From Pleurotus djamor (lineage: Eukaryota; Basidiomycota; Agaricomycetes; Agaricales; Pleurotaceae), in the NCBI GenBank assembly GCA_029747585.1, contig JAPEVF010000852.1, forward strand, positions 1 through 19,236: a stretch of DNA of 19,236 bases, written 5' to 3'. The notes beneath the pieces were generated by a model. The model saw only the letters and a program-made list of their open reading frames with translations. It had not been told where the DNA came from and made no database searches. Position numbers and translations under genes: made by a program. How positions within the stretch are numbered: the first letter of the stretch is position 1; every line of letters begins with the position of its first letter. Below are positions 9,083 through 18,570 of the stretch, piece by piece.

Positions 9083-12000
9083 TTACTCACTCTTGCGAGA
9101 CATCGGCGCAGGCATCGAAGTCATCTGCAAGCTCGTAGAAGTCCGTCTTTGTCTCTTCATAGCCGCACCATTCGCCCCTCCACCACCACCAACACCACCA
9201 CTCCCACCCCCACCTCCAACATCCCCATCACTCGCCGCACCATTCGCACTAGCATTACTCGCACTCAAACTCCCCCTCGTACCCGGCCCACTCCTCCCAC
9301 CCATAGACGACAAATGCGAACTCGACGCACTCCTCGGCCTCGTCGACGAACTCGCAATCTTCGGCAACCCAGAATTTCCCTTCCGCGAAGAACTGCTCGG
9401 TGCACCCGAAGCTCGATTCCTACAACCAAAAATAAAACATTGCAAATTGGAAGAAGCAAAATGAAAATCGCATGAGCAAAAAGAAACATAAGAGATGTTG
9501 ATGATGATGATGGACGCACCGCTTCTTAATAACGTTAGTCTTGAGAGACAAAGGCCTCACGACACCATGTAATTTCTAGCAAATGAAATCAAAACCCATC
9601 CCAAAAATCCAAAAATAAAAACAAACGAAAAGAACTCACATAGAACAATCCACACGCATTACCTATACGCCCCCAAAAAAAGATCGAACCGTTAGCAATC
9701 CCACCACAGCGTAAACTCGGAAAAGCAAAACAACGAAAATATCAAAGCGAAGAAACCCACTCACACAAAGGCTGCCCCTCCGGATCCCTCCTCCACAACG
9801 GCGTATTCGTCGTCTGACAATTCGTACACAGCGTCGGACTCGGATCCCCATCCTCACTCCCACTCTTCGTCTGCCCTCCCCCTCCTCTCCCATCCCCATT
9901 ATTATTATTCCCCCCATCCGCATAATCAGGCGTACTACTCGCCGACCTAAATTCCCCAAAATTAGTCCCCATCCCAGGTAACGACTTCTGCTTCTGCAAC
10001 TCAATCCCACTCCCCCCTCCCCCACCACCTNCCCCCACTCTTCATCGAAACAACCTTCCTCTGCAAATGCCTCTGATTCGAATTTCCCGCGGTTGAAGAC
10101 GACCCCGCTCCATTACTCCCTCCATTACCCCCACTATTCCCCGTCCCTCCATGCCCACCCTCCGTCGACGGCGGCGACGAAGCATTCGACACCGAATACG
10201 GCTCCGGCGACGCATTCGTCGAACTCCCAATCCAATCACTACTCGGACTCTCATGAAAACTCACAAACCCCCCACCACCTCCACCCTTCCCAACATCATC
10301 CACCGACGCCAATATCTGCGCCGGATCCACATGCGTATACTGTCCCTGCTGTCCCCCTCCACCCCCCAACCCACCCAAAGACGAACCAACACCACCAAGC
10401 GAAGTCGACGTCGAATCCAACGAATGATACCCCGCGAACCCAATCAGATGTCTATAATCCAATATCGGCTCGTCCACGTCCACACCCACACCCACCGATG
10501 CCAGGTTCGCTGCATTAAGTTGTGCGTACCCCTCCGCGAGGACGGCAGAAGCAGCCGCAGCACGAGCAGACAGACCTTCATTGCTCGTGTTGCTGGTATG
10601 CGCGGAGGAAGACGTTACAGGCGACCCAAGCCCCGCCGTCGAAGTCGTAGGTGGGTACGCAGAAGAAAGCGACGAAGCTCGTCCAGATCGAGTAAGATAC
10701 GGGTGAGACTGCGAGTGATGAGGATGAGTCGGATGTTGCGACGGATGGTGGTGTGAAAGGGAATGATGATCCCCTGCCGACCCATTCATATCATACAACG
10801 CGTCGTACGGGGGGAACGCAAAACTGAACGAACTCGAGGGAAAAGACCCAGACGCAGTCCCCGCATCGAACTGATCCGCATCATGCCCACTCGCACTTAT
10901 ACGTATCGGACTCTGTTGCTGTTGCTCCCCACCCACCGCGGAAGGATCAGCTCGCAACATACTCTCAACATGAGGTGCTTCCGCGCGTCTCTTGATCCCC
11001 ACCAACGTATCCGGTGATATCGCCTTTCCATTCACCTGGTGCCTGCCCCCAGCTAACCCTGAAACCATGTTCTCTTTGGACACCGTATGATCGAAACTCG
11101 TCTTTCGAACGTGTCGAGGGAACGTGCGACCTTCTTGCGACATCGGACCTGCAGATGACGAGGACGAGGCAGTAGGTATTCTTGGCAGACCGTGTAGGCC
11201 AAACGAGGGTAACGAAGACGGTGCAAAACTAGGGCTGTTGGCCCCGGACAGGGTTTGATGATGATGGTGGTGGTAGCTGCTACTACTGGGAAGGTATCGT
11301 CCTGCATCCAGCGGCTCAAACAACCCTGCATCGGTAGGATCTTCATAGACCGAAGCCAACTCTGACCGTGGCGGTAGATTCGAATATATAGGACTGCGTG
11401 ACGTCCCGGGAATGGGGATGCCAGGAGAATTCGCTAGATCCTTCGAAGATGTTGTTGTTGCTGTAGAGGCAGCGGAGAAACGGGTGATGGGTTCAGGGAG
11501 ACTGACACTAGGAAAGATGAAGCGATTGTCAAGCGAAGTGATCATTTGTTCGTCATATGGCGTTGAACCAGGGGGACGCGAGCGTGATCGACTATGCGAG
11601 GGCCAATCTACGGACATTCTGGATCTTGATCGACTCATAGCACGCCAATCCATCGCGGAGGAACTTTTGAAAGGGAAATCAAATCAGAAAACCGGGAAAT
11701 ATAAAAACAAAGGGAAGTAAGGGAAGGGAAGGAGGGGTAGAAGGGAAACTAACTCTTCATCTTCATGACCGTCCTGATTTGTGCCATCGAAGCCGACTAC
11801 TCTTACGCGAGCTTTACCCTTGTCGATGCGTCTTCCTCGTTCGTCTGGTTCTCTGTCGTCGGCAGTAGGATCGGAGGAGTGCGAGAGAAGGGGATTGGAG
11901 AGATGGTTAGGGGGAAGCAGTGAGGAGTCTGTCGGGAAGCGCAAAGCATATTCTTCCTCCTTCTTCTTGCGCATGGTTAAAGCCATCATTCTCCAAGTGA

Positions 12001-12953
12001 GGTTTTCCATTCTCTGGGCTTGGGGAAGCGTTGCCTTTGTGCGTGCGTACATTTTCCAGACCTGAGTTGCCAGGGGGTCGTCCTTTGCGAGCTGTTCTGG
12101 ATCTGGGAGGGCGTCCCCGTTTGTGGAGAGGTACTGGAGTTCTGGTGAGCCAGATATGCGAGGAGATGTAAAGGGACTTGTTGCATGATCGGAGAGAGAA
12201 GACAAGAGATCGTCTGAGAAGATGTCGGTGAGGAATGTGGACTTTGTGTCTGCGGATGGGGAGGCTGGTGTTGTTGGTGATTGGGCGTAGAGGGGCGTGG
12301 ATGGGTCTGGTGTGAGGGACGAGAGCGGTGGGTAGTTTGCTGTGGGAGTTGGCTGGGCTGGAGACATCCATAGTGAGGGTGGCAGGCCGAGGTTTGGTCT
12401 GTCGTTGATGTAAGTATTCGGATACGGGTTTGGTTTGATGGGAGATGGGAAAGATATTGAAGTTGCAGAGCCCCTGAGACGGGTGGGATCGTCGACTGTG
12501 AGGGAGAGAGAGGGAGATGGGTCAGGTGGACTGGAAGAAATGGGAAGGGGAAGTACCTGGCTTTGACGAGGCTGAGCGTGGGAGAGGGTGTTTGAGAGCG
12601 GAAGGAAATGGCGGGGTGTGAGACCAGGACGAGGCCGGGGACGGGGATTGCTGGTGCAGATTCACGTCCAACGGCGCAACGTACGGCCTGGCTGTCGGGG
12701 GAACGGGGCCGATGACGCCGTTGGCCGTAAGAGCCGCGAACATGGATGGGTTGAGTGGAGAGGCAAAGAGAGCGCCCCAGTCCTGCTGCTGTTGTTGTTG
12801 GTGTTGGTGTAGCTGCTGCTGGGGTTGCTGGGACCAGGGCGTCACTGGACTCCATTCGCGTGGGATTCCGCCTGGATCGATGAGCGCCGCGGTCGACGAT
12901 GACGAGGCNGCAGTCGTCGCTGTGTTGGACGATGAGGCAGAGGCCGTGTTCAT
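9083..12953 (-). CDS. areA: AreA/NIT2-type GATA transcription factor (nitrogen regulator)
   Basis: Exons (5' to 3'): 12953-12557, 12495-11754, 11663-9765, 9662-9640, 9575-9520 and 9419-9083. They give about 1150 residues if one surplus base at the n (10031) is ignored. Residues about 270-315 form the fungal AreA-type N-terminal domain (Pfam DUF1752), with [13 protein letters not shown] and [10 protein letters not shown]. The GATA zinc finger has Cys992, Cys995, Cys1013 and Cys1016 with a 17-residue loop ([17 protein letters not shown]), then [20 protein letters not shown] basic patch MKRQRR near 1126 may be a nuclear signal. Poly-Gln, poly-His and poly-Gly runs occupy the rest. In this family such proteins bind GATA sites and activate genes for secondary nitrogen sources. 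The combination of both domains makes the AreA/Gat1/NIT2 assignment likely, although orthology is inferred. The start is uncertain: an acceptor-like site lies just upstream of the ATG at 12953, with n bases nearby, so a further 5' exon is possible. Confidence 0.9.
9640..9662 (-). other. 23-nt microexon in the GATA zinc finger
   Basis: It encodes the end of the third zinc-binding Cys codon plus NACGLFY, between introns 9663-9764 and 9576-9639. It carries the fourth Cys ligand, so skipping it would destroy the finger and shift the frame (23 nt is not a multiple of three). Confidence 0.9.
10031..10031. other. Ambiguous base at an apparent frameshift in the GATA gene
   Basis: The n sits in a C-rich run (G-rich on the coding strand). 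Upstream the protein reads in one frame to VVSMKSGG. Downstream the continuation [15 protein letters not shown] is in another frame. Removing this one base restores a single frame and makes the whole exon (1898 nt) phase-correct with both neighbouring exons. Confidence 0.85.
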
Positions 12954-13690
12954 TGTCTGGATGGGAGGAGCNAGAGNAGGCACTACGCAGGGGGTCTGTC
13001 AAGGGAAAAAAGGCGGCCCAATTATTATTCACGCCAATTCCTCCTACGGCCCGTTATGGCTCGAATGCCCCTGCCCCCGAAAACCCTTGCCTTCCCTTTT
13101 CCGTCTTTATATTTCGCCCAAATGTCCCTCCTGCCCCACGATCCTGATGCAAGACGGCACTTGCCTCCCACTCGACCTTTCCACCTGACCATCCCTCGTT
13201 GGCATGATGATGNCCCCCCGACTCAATACACTCGTCTGTCACTCTGTTCTAACCTACCCATCTAATACTCACCTATAATAACTTACTCGGCACTCTCTCT
13301 TACACGTCCTTCTCACTTCTCTCGTGTGGATACTCCCCATCCCAAGGGAGTTAACCACACCATCCCATTCTTTCTGATTCCAAGCGCTCACAAGGCAGCT
13401 TTAACACCGTTGCCAGATCCATCCAAACCCTCTGAATTCAATTGCCACTCTCAATTAGAACAACCAACCCATTCTAGCTACCAAAACACAAGCTAGAGCT
13501 TAGAATTCAATTCGAGAACCACACACATGTCCCGCCATCCTCGAGGCTCACACTTACCTCGACTTCCAGTCTCCCACACACATCCCTAGTACCTTCATAC
13601 CAATCCCAGCTCTATTACAAAGCCTACATACGCACAAAACCCACGGACGTGCCATCAAGCTTCAAGACCTTCTTCCTGCCCTACACACTA

Positions 13691-13700
13691 CCATATATAC
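13691..13700 (-). promoter_or_regulatory. TATA-like element, possible GATA-gene promoter
   Basis: The plus sequence ccatatatac reads GTATATATGG on the minus strand. It lies upstream of the GATA gene, at a distance that would imply a leader of about 700 nt. It is a weak call from composition and position only. Confidence 0.2.
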
Positions 13701-14239
13701 ACCCACCCGTACGTGTACGAGCTACCACGAATACCATCCGCCGGATAAACCCTGGAAACAACCCATCCCAGAGGGACCTACGGAACTTTCGGACTCCCTT
13801 GCCGTTTTCAGCCTCATCCCCTTCCAAGTCTCTCTCTCTCCATTTATAGAAATCCCACCCACCCCACGTGACTCGATGATGCCATGTCAATTCGTCCCTG
13901 CAATCCGATCGATGTTCAATCCTCCAGATCGGAGATCCCGCAAGGTCTCACACGTTTTTTCCTGTGCGTTTCTCAAGTTCTTCCTGGATAATAATCTAAT
14001 ATTGGATGATATTGGATATATTTGGTAAGGAAGACGTCTCTGGAAGGAGAATCGTTGTTATGTGGTACGTCCAGGACGGGGAAAAAGGCACCTTGCGACT
14101 GGCGGTGGGAAAGGTGGAACTTGGAAACAAGTCCGACTGGTCCACCGTGCACCCGCGGACCGAGGTTCTGGAAAGACCTTTGGTGATTTTGGTGATGGAA
14201 TTGGGTCCGTCTGAGACCGAGGGTGACCATCGTCCTTAT

Positions 14240-14273
14240 ATCGTAACTTGCATCGTAACTTGCTTCGTAAACC
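14240..14273. repeat. 12-bp tandem repeat, nearly three copies
   Basis: The unit atcgtaacttgc occurs at 14240-14251 and 14252-14263, followed by a degenerate partial copy (ttcgtaaacc, 14264-14273). Confidence 0.8.
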
Positions 14274-15203
14274 TGTGAGTAAGTATGTATATTTGTCTGC
14301 GTAACTAAGGTTTGTATATGTAAGTAAGCAACGTCACGATTCAATGGATACTTACCAACGTTCGATGCTTGATTTCGGAGGATGATCGGGACTCGCATAG
14401 TGCAATTGAATAGAAGTACATTGTACCCAAGGGCCAAGACGAAGATGAAAACGTAAGTACTTCAAGTACGTAAACTCACCACCCACAATACATAGTCTCC
14501 ATCGTTGCATAGAACATCACACCAACAATGGCGTAGTGCGGTTGATGCTGCTGAATGCCGGTACCGACATCAAAGCTAATCATATGTCGTATGGTCGTAT
14601 GTAAAGCAATTCGCATCCGCTCGCACTCCAATTGTTATTTCATATTCAAACAAGAGAGGGGGGAAAAAGCTTAAATCTACCATGTGCGTTTATGCATAAT
14701 GCGTTATGTCTTGTGTCCCCCAGAAATTTTGGGAGCGCGTAAACGGTACCTTGAACCTTGCAAAACCCAATCGACCATCCATGCACCAACCATTGCACAC
14801 GCCGCAGTCCGCGCTACCGCGTTACCGCTCCCCGTTGGATCCCCCATATACCTATTACCGACTACCATGCGCATATTTTTTGCACCCGGCCTGTCATNGA
14901 GAAAATAAATACTTTACTGAGATACTATAAGTTGGAAATACTTGCCACCTTGGTGTCATCAATACTCCGACCCCTTGCCGAAGGTCGAACCGAATTACCT
15001 GTTACCTACATACCACCGCAAGTTCTATGTAAGCACATCGACAGCTTCTCCGAATGTTGTGTGTTGTGTGAATGAGCGCATTATGCGACGCTGCGTAGTA
15101 CCAAACACATGGTACTGGTACTAGCTACTTACAGCGAGGATCACCGCGGATTCGGAGTCACAAAAAACGGACAGCAATGACTCTGTCACTCTGAGCAGAC
15201 GAA

Positions 15204-15262
15204 CAGAAGAAAAGAAAAGAGAAGAACTTGGAAGAAGCATTGAAGCAGAAGAAAAGAAAAGA
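15204..15262. repeat. Direct repeat of a 17-bp purine tract
   Basis: The sequence cagaagaaaagaaaaga occurs at 15204-15220 and again at 15246-15262, within a purine-rich stretch. It may be simple-sequence drift rather than a functional element. Confidence 0.7.
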
Positions 15263-15822
15263 TCGTCGAAACGTCGTGACGTTGATGCGCTGGATTAGAA
15301 TATCGAAGATCGATCGAGGGAATAGAAATCAAACTAGTCAGTCCACCGGCATCCTCGTACCCACTGAGTTACAGTATCTTAGTTCAAAGCGCAGTCAAGC
15401 TTCAAGGAAGAGCAAGTAAGGACGCCTCACCAGGACCGCTCCATCCATGATCCCATACGATGGCCAATCCCGAGCATCGCATTAAGTACACCAGCTCTCC
15501 CCCATACGTAGACTCGAGGAAAATAAGGGACCCGAGGGACCCTCCCCTACCCTCGATCACAACAACGCCAAAAACGCCTCCCTCCCCTCATCGCTTTTCG
15601 CTCTTCGCCGATTCCCGAGAAAAACCACCCAAAAATCAAATTTTCAACCACAGCGAAATGTCCATAAATATCGCGATTTCACCGGCACCCTTCAGTTTCA
15701 GGGACCCGTACTCGTACTCAGTCACTCAAGTGCTCAGGAGTTTGTCGGGGTCCTGGCTTGCCTCCCCCTTCTTCGAATTCCTTTATCCTTTATGAAGGAA
15801 AAAGTCATATGAAGCTTGAGTT

Positions 15823-15846
15823 GAAGTAGGAGTCGAAGTAGGAGTC
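15823..15846. repeat. 12-bp tandem duplication
   Basis: The unit gaagtaggagtc is present twice, back to back (15823-15834 and 15835-15846), outside any supported gene. Confidence 0.8.
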
Positions 15847-16527
15847 GTTGAACGCTGAAGCTTCTCCGATGAATCTTCCTTCCTTCTTCCTTGTCCTTAG
15901 CTCGCCGGCCTACGTACTCGATACGTACTTCAATATCAATCTACCTGCCCAACTCATCTATCCCACCGAGTCCTTCGCTCGCTTGGAGTACTTACAGACT
16001 CAGAGTACAAGGCACCTCCAACAAAGACCTCACGAGTAGCAAATAGCAATACGGCCCACCGACCCGAACGTACCGTACCGCCCAAACTCCAGCCGTCCAT
16101 CGCAAACCACAAGTGACAATGTGACCACGCCATCCCATACAGCCCACAGCCATACACACACACACAACAAACAAAATAATCGGCACAAGATCNAAAAAAC
16201 CAGGTCTCGGTCCCATATGCACAATGCACATGTTGTGTCATGCTGCCAGTCCGCTAGATCTCTTGTGTTCGCGGTACATTCGTTGCCCTCGGGATCGGCA
16301 GGATGGGGATACATCATATGCAAGGTTCTCTTTTTGACCGCGTTTTTCCAAGGTGGTATACATATACCGACCCAATCGAATTGCTCGCGTTCGTCGCGAA
16401 AGAGACGAGAGGTGAGGGAACGAGCGATGCGCATCACAGGATTACTGATAGTACATACGCAAAGTACACACATATGTATATTATAATCATCACATACATA
16501 TCGAACGCCTTAGTCCAACCGTGGCGT

Positions 16528-18107
16528 TCAATCAGTTTTCGGGTGCCCATTCAGCTTGGAACTACTTCCGTCAACAGCTGATTCTTCCTTAGGCTCTTCA
16601 CTCCATTTCCATGCTTCACTCAGTTCTCCCCTTGCAACCGCCGTAAGGAAAAAGGAAGAGATGCATGCAGGGCTAAGCAAAAAAGAAAAACAAAGACAAC
16701 ATCAACATTTCATTAATGACAGGGTTCACGATGAAGGGTGAGTGGATGTAGGGATGGTGGAATAGAACATACCTCAAATAAAGCAACGCAGGCTGCGCTT
16801 TCCCAAAAGTATGCATGACACCCATCGTCGTGACGAGTCCAAGCGCATACGCGGTCAGGGACGCGTAGAAATAGGGCTTGGGGAACGATCGCGTGCCTTT
16901 CGTGGAACGGAAGTAATCATAGCGAAGCCCTAGAGCGATGAAACACCCGGGAATGACAATATCACCTAGACCGAGCATGGTAAAGCCACGAGCCGTGGAG
17001 AATGCCAGGGATTTGGGCCATAAGAGCTTAATGGGGGCATCAAGACTTGTCGCCACTTTGACCATCTAAAAAATCATCCATAACAATAGAAATAGAAAAG
17101 GTCGTTAGCACGAAAATGCGAAAATCACAGGAAACCTCTCGGTTGATTTGGAAATGCACACTCACTACTTCGGTTCCAAACACCCACCAGATATCATAAA
17201 AGAACAGGCCGGAGAGGAGGATACATCCAGTCCCGAAGGAATCAAGCTTCAGAAGCGCGAGCGTGGTGTGGCAGAAGGAGAGGGAGAGGATGTTGGTGAG
17301 AAGCGCAGACTTCTTGGTATCGGCGGTAAGGGTATACAAGATGGATGGGATAGTCGCAAAGGGCATCAAAGCCAACGCAGGGGTTCTCAACGACAGGTTG
17401 AACCAGGCTAAACGACACCGTCAAGTCAGCACAGACACAGAACCGAAAACCTGGGCATCCCAAGTAAAGAACAACTTCTATTCCACTCACTCTCTCCGCC
17501 TTTCTTAATCGAGATGGTCCATTGATCAAAGCCCTTCCAACGCTCTTCACCTAGAACCGTTCTCAAGAACGAAGTTGAAGTCTAGGAAGAAAGCGTATAC
17601 GAGTTAACGGATGGTTCTTTTTCTCTGCCAGCGCACCACACGGACCTTCCATACACTGGCCACTCCAGCTATTGAGAAGTACCAGCCCAAAAGCCAGTTA
17701 ATCCATTCCGGCCCTAGGTACTTCACAACGAGGTATAGTCCAAACAGAGTGGCAGAGCCGATCTAAGAAAGAACAGAACACGTATGAACGAACGGATAAA
17801 TCATTTTACTCGCCGAGGACAAGTGGGGGATAAAAAGGAAGACTCTGACGTACCACAGGGAACATCCATGCATCCCCCGATGACATACGCTCTATGATCT
17901 CCTCATCTTCCTCCTCTTCCCCTGCTTTTGTTGGTGCACTTCCTTTTGGGTTCTTCGGATTCGGGCCCTGAACGTCAATATTACGCCCACGCGGCAGAAG
18001 TGGGGACTGACAGGTAGAGACCCATAGGAGCCACAATATATGGAACCACATGCGAGAGTAAGGAGACCCGCGTATGAGGATATCAAATCCCAATCCTGGG
18101 TGCTCAT
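16528..18107 (-). CDS. Signal peptide peptidase (intramembrane aspartyl protease)
   Basis: Seven exons (5' to 3'): 18107-18012, 17967-17854, 17762-17646, 17581-17491, 17407-17166, 17065-16773 and 16672-16528. They join in phase to 365 residues, the usual family length. The three signature motifs of presenilin/SPP proteases are present: FFYDIWW (Asp211), MLGLGDIVIPG (Asp255), and QPALLYL with PAL at 312-314. Both catalytic aspartates are intact. Hydrophobic segments are spread along the protein, consistent with the nine-span fold, and an acidic loop (EEEEDEE) follows the first. SPP sits in the ER membrane, cleaves leftover signal peptides and helps in turnover of membrane proteins. The C-terminus is polar (KLNGHPKTD) and has no obvious KKxx retrieval signal. 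The start at MSTQDWDLISSYAG suits the family N-terminus. The gene lies 463 bp downstream of the GH5 gene on the same strand. Confidence 0.97.
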
Positions 18108-18570
18108 GGTTGTCGTGGAAGGTGGTGAAGAATTTGTGGTCGACGTGTAAGTTTCAGATCCGTGACGTGGGGAAGGAAGCGCGTTATTTAACCTGGTTTG
18201 CGGGTATTTGTTTTCATTGAGGCCATCATCTCATCGTACGCGTAGGTCTTCGTATGTGGTCAACACGTATGTCAAAGAAACGCTTTGTCCTCATCGTCAC
18301 TCGGTTGTTGTCTTTTTGCTTCACCCACAAACAATATCGGGGTGAGCCGACAAGCCCCTCCACGTCTGAGTCCGGCCTATTGCGTGATCACCTCCCCGAC
18401 GTACCGCCGCTTACAACTTACATTGTACAAAGACGTATCCTCTATCCCTCAGATAGCTACCGTAGTGAAGCAGGAGACAAATTACACATTGAAACTATCC
18501 AGTGATATTTTTAATACATCACAAAGACCGTCTACGACTACAGCCACGGTAAGTACCAGGCGCTGTCTTT
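18108..18570. promoter_or_regulatory. Intergenic region: SPP promoter and 3' flank of GH5 gene
   Basis: This 463-bp gap lies between the start codon of the SPP gene and the stop of the GH5 gene, both on the minus strand. A weak TATA-like run (TAAATAAC on minus, near 18182-18189) lies about 80 bp before the SPP start. No coding features are convincing. Confidence 0.3.

Larger units (their letters stand above)
12954..16527. other. Gene-poor interval of about 3.6 kb
   Basis: I can support no gene here on either strand. The half nearest 12953 presumably includes the promoter and leader of the GATA gene. On the minus strand there is a TATA-like run (13691-13700, ccatatatac on plus) about 740 bp before its start codon, and three GATA motifs within 32 bp at 13987-14018. 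Short tandem and direct repeats occur at 14240-14273, 15204-15262 and 15823-15846, and a CA-rich run near 16150. Small open frames (for example plus 15460-15795 and minus 13973-14437) lack recognisable domains. Four of the window's eight n bases lie in this interval (12972, 12977, 13213, 14898 and 16193 are all inside it if its edge is included, making five). Confidence 0.5.

Noticed and set aside
10093..11017. Long plus-strand open frames opposite the GATA gene
   Set aside because: They are Arg- or His/Pro-rich mirror images of the Ser/Gly/His-rich coding strand.
14006..14278. 90-codon plus-strand open frame
   Set aside because: It overlaps the opposite-strand candidate, contains the 12-bp repeat, and shows no family features.
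13973..14437. 154-codon minus-strand open frame
   Set aside because: It reads across a likely intron and repetitive sequence and has no recognisable domain. Only its first part is kept, as a weak finding.
15204..15262. Possible mobile-element remnant at the purine direct repeat
   Set aside because: No terminal inverted repeats, target duplication or transposase-like coding; simple sequence is the better explanation.
15460..15795. 111-codon plus-strand open frame
   Set aside because: Low-complexity Pro/Ser composition, no domain, no splice or promoter support.
16030..16473. 147-codon minus-strand frame with a hydrophobic, Cys-rich stretch
   Set aside because: The hydrophobic part comes from a CA/GT-rich simple sequence and includes an n. 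No homologue is recognised.
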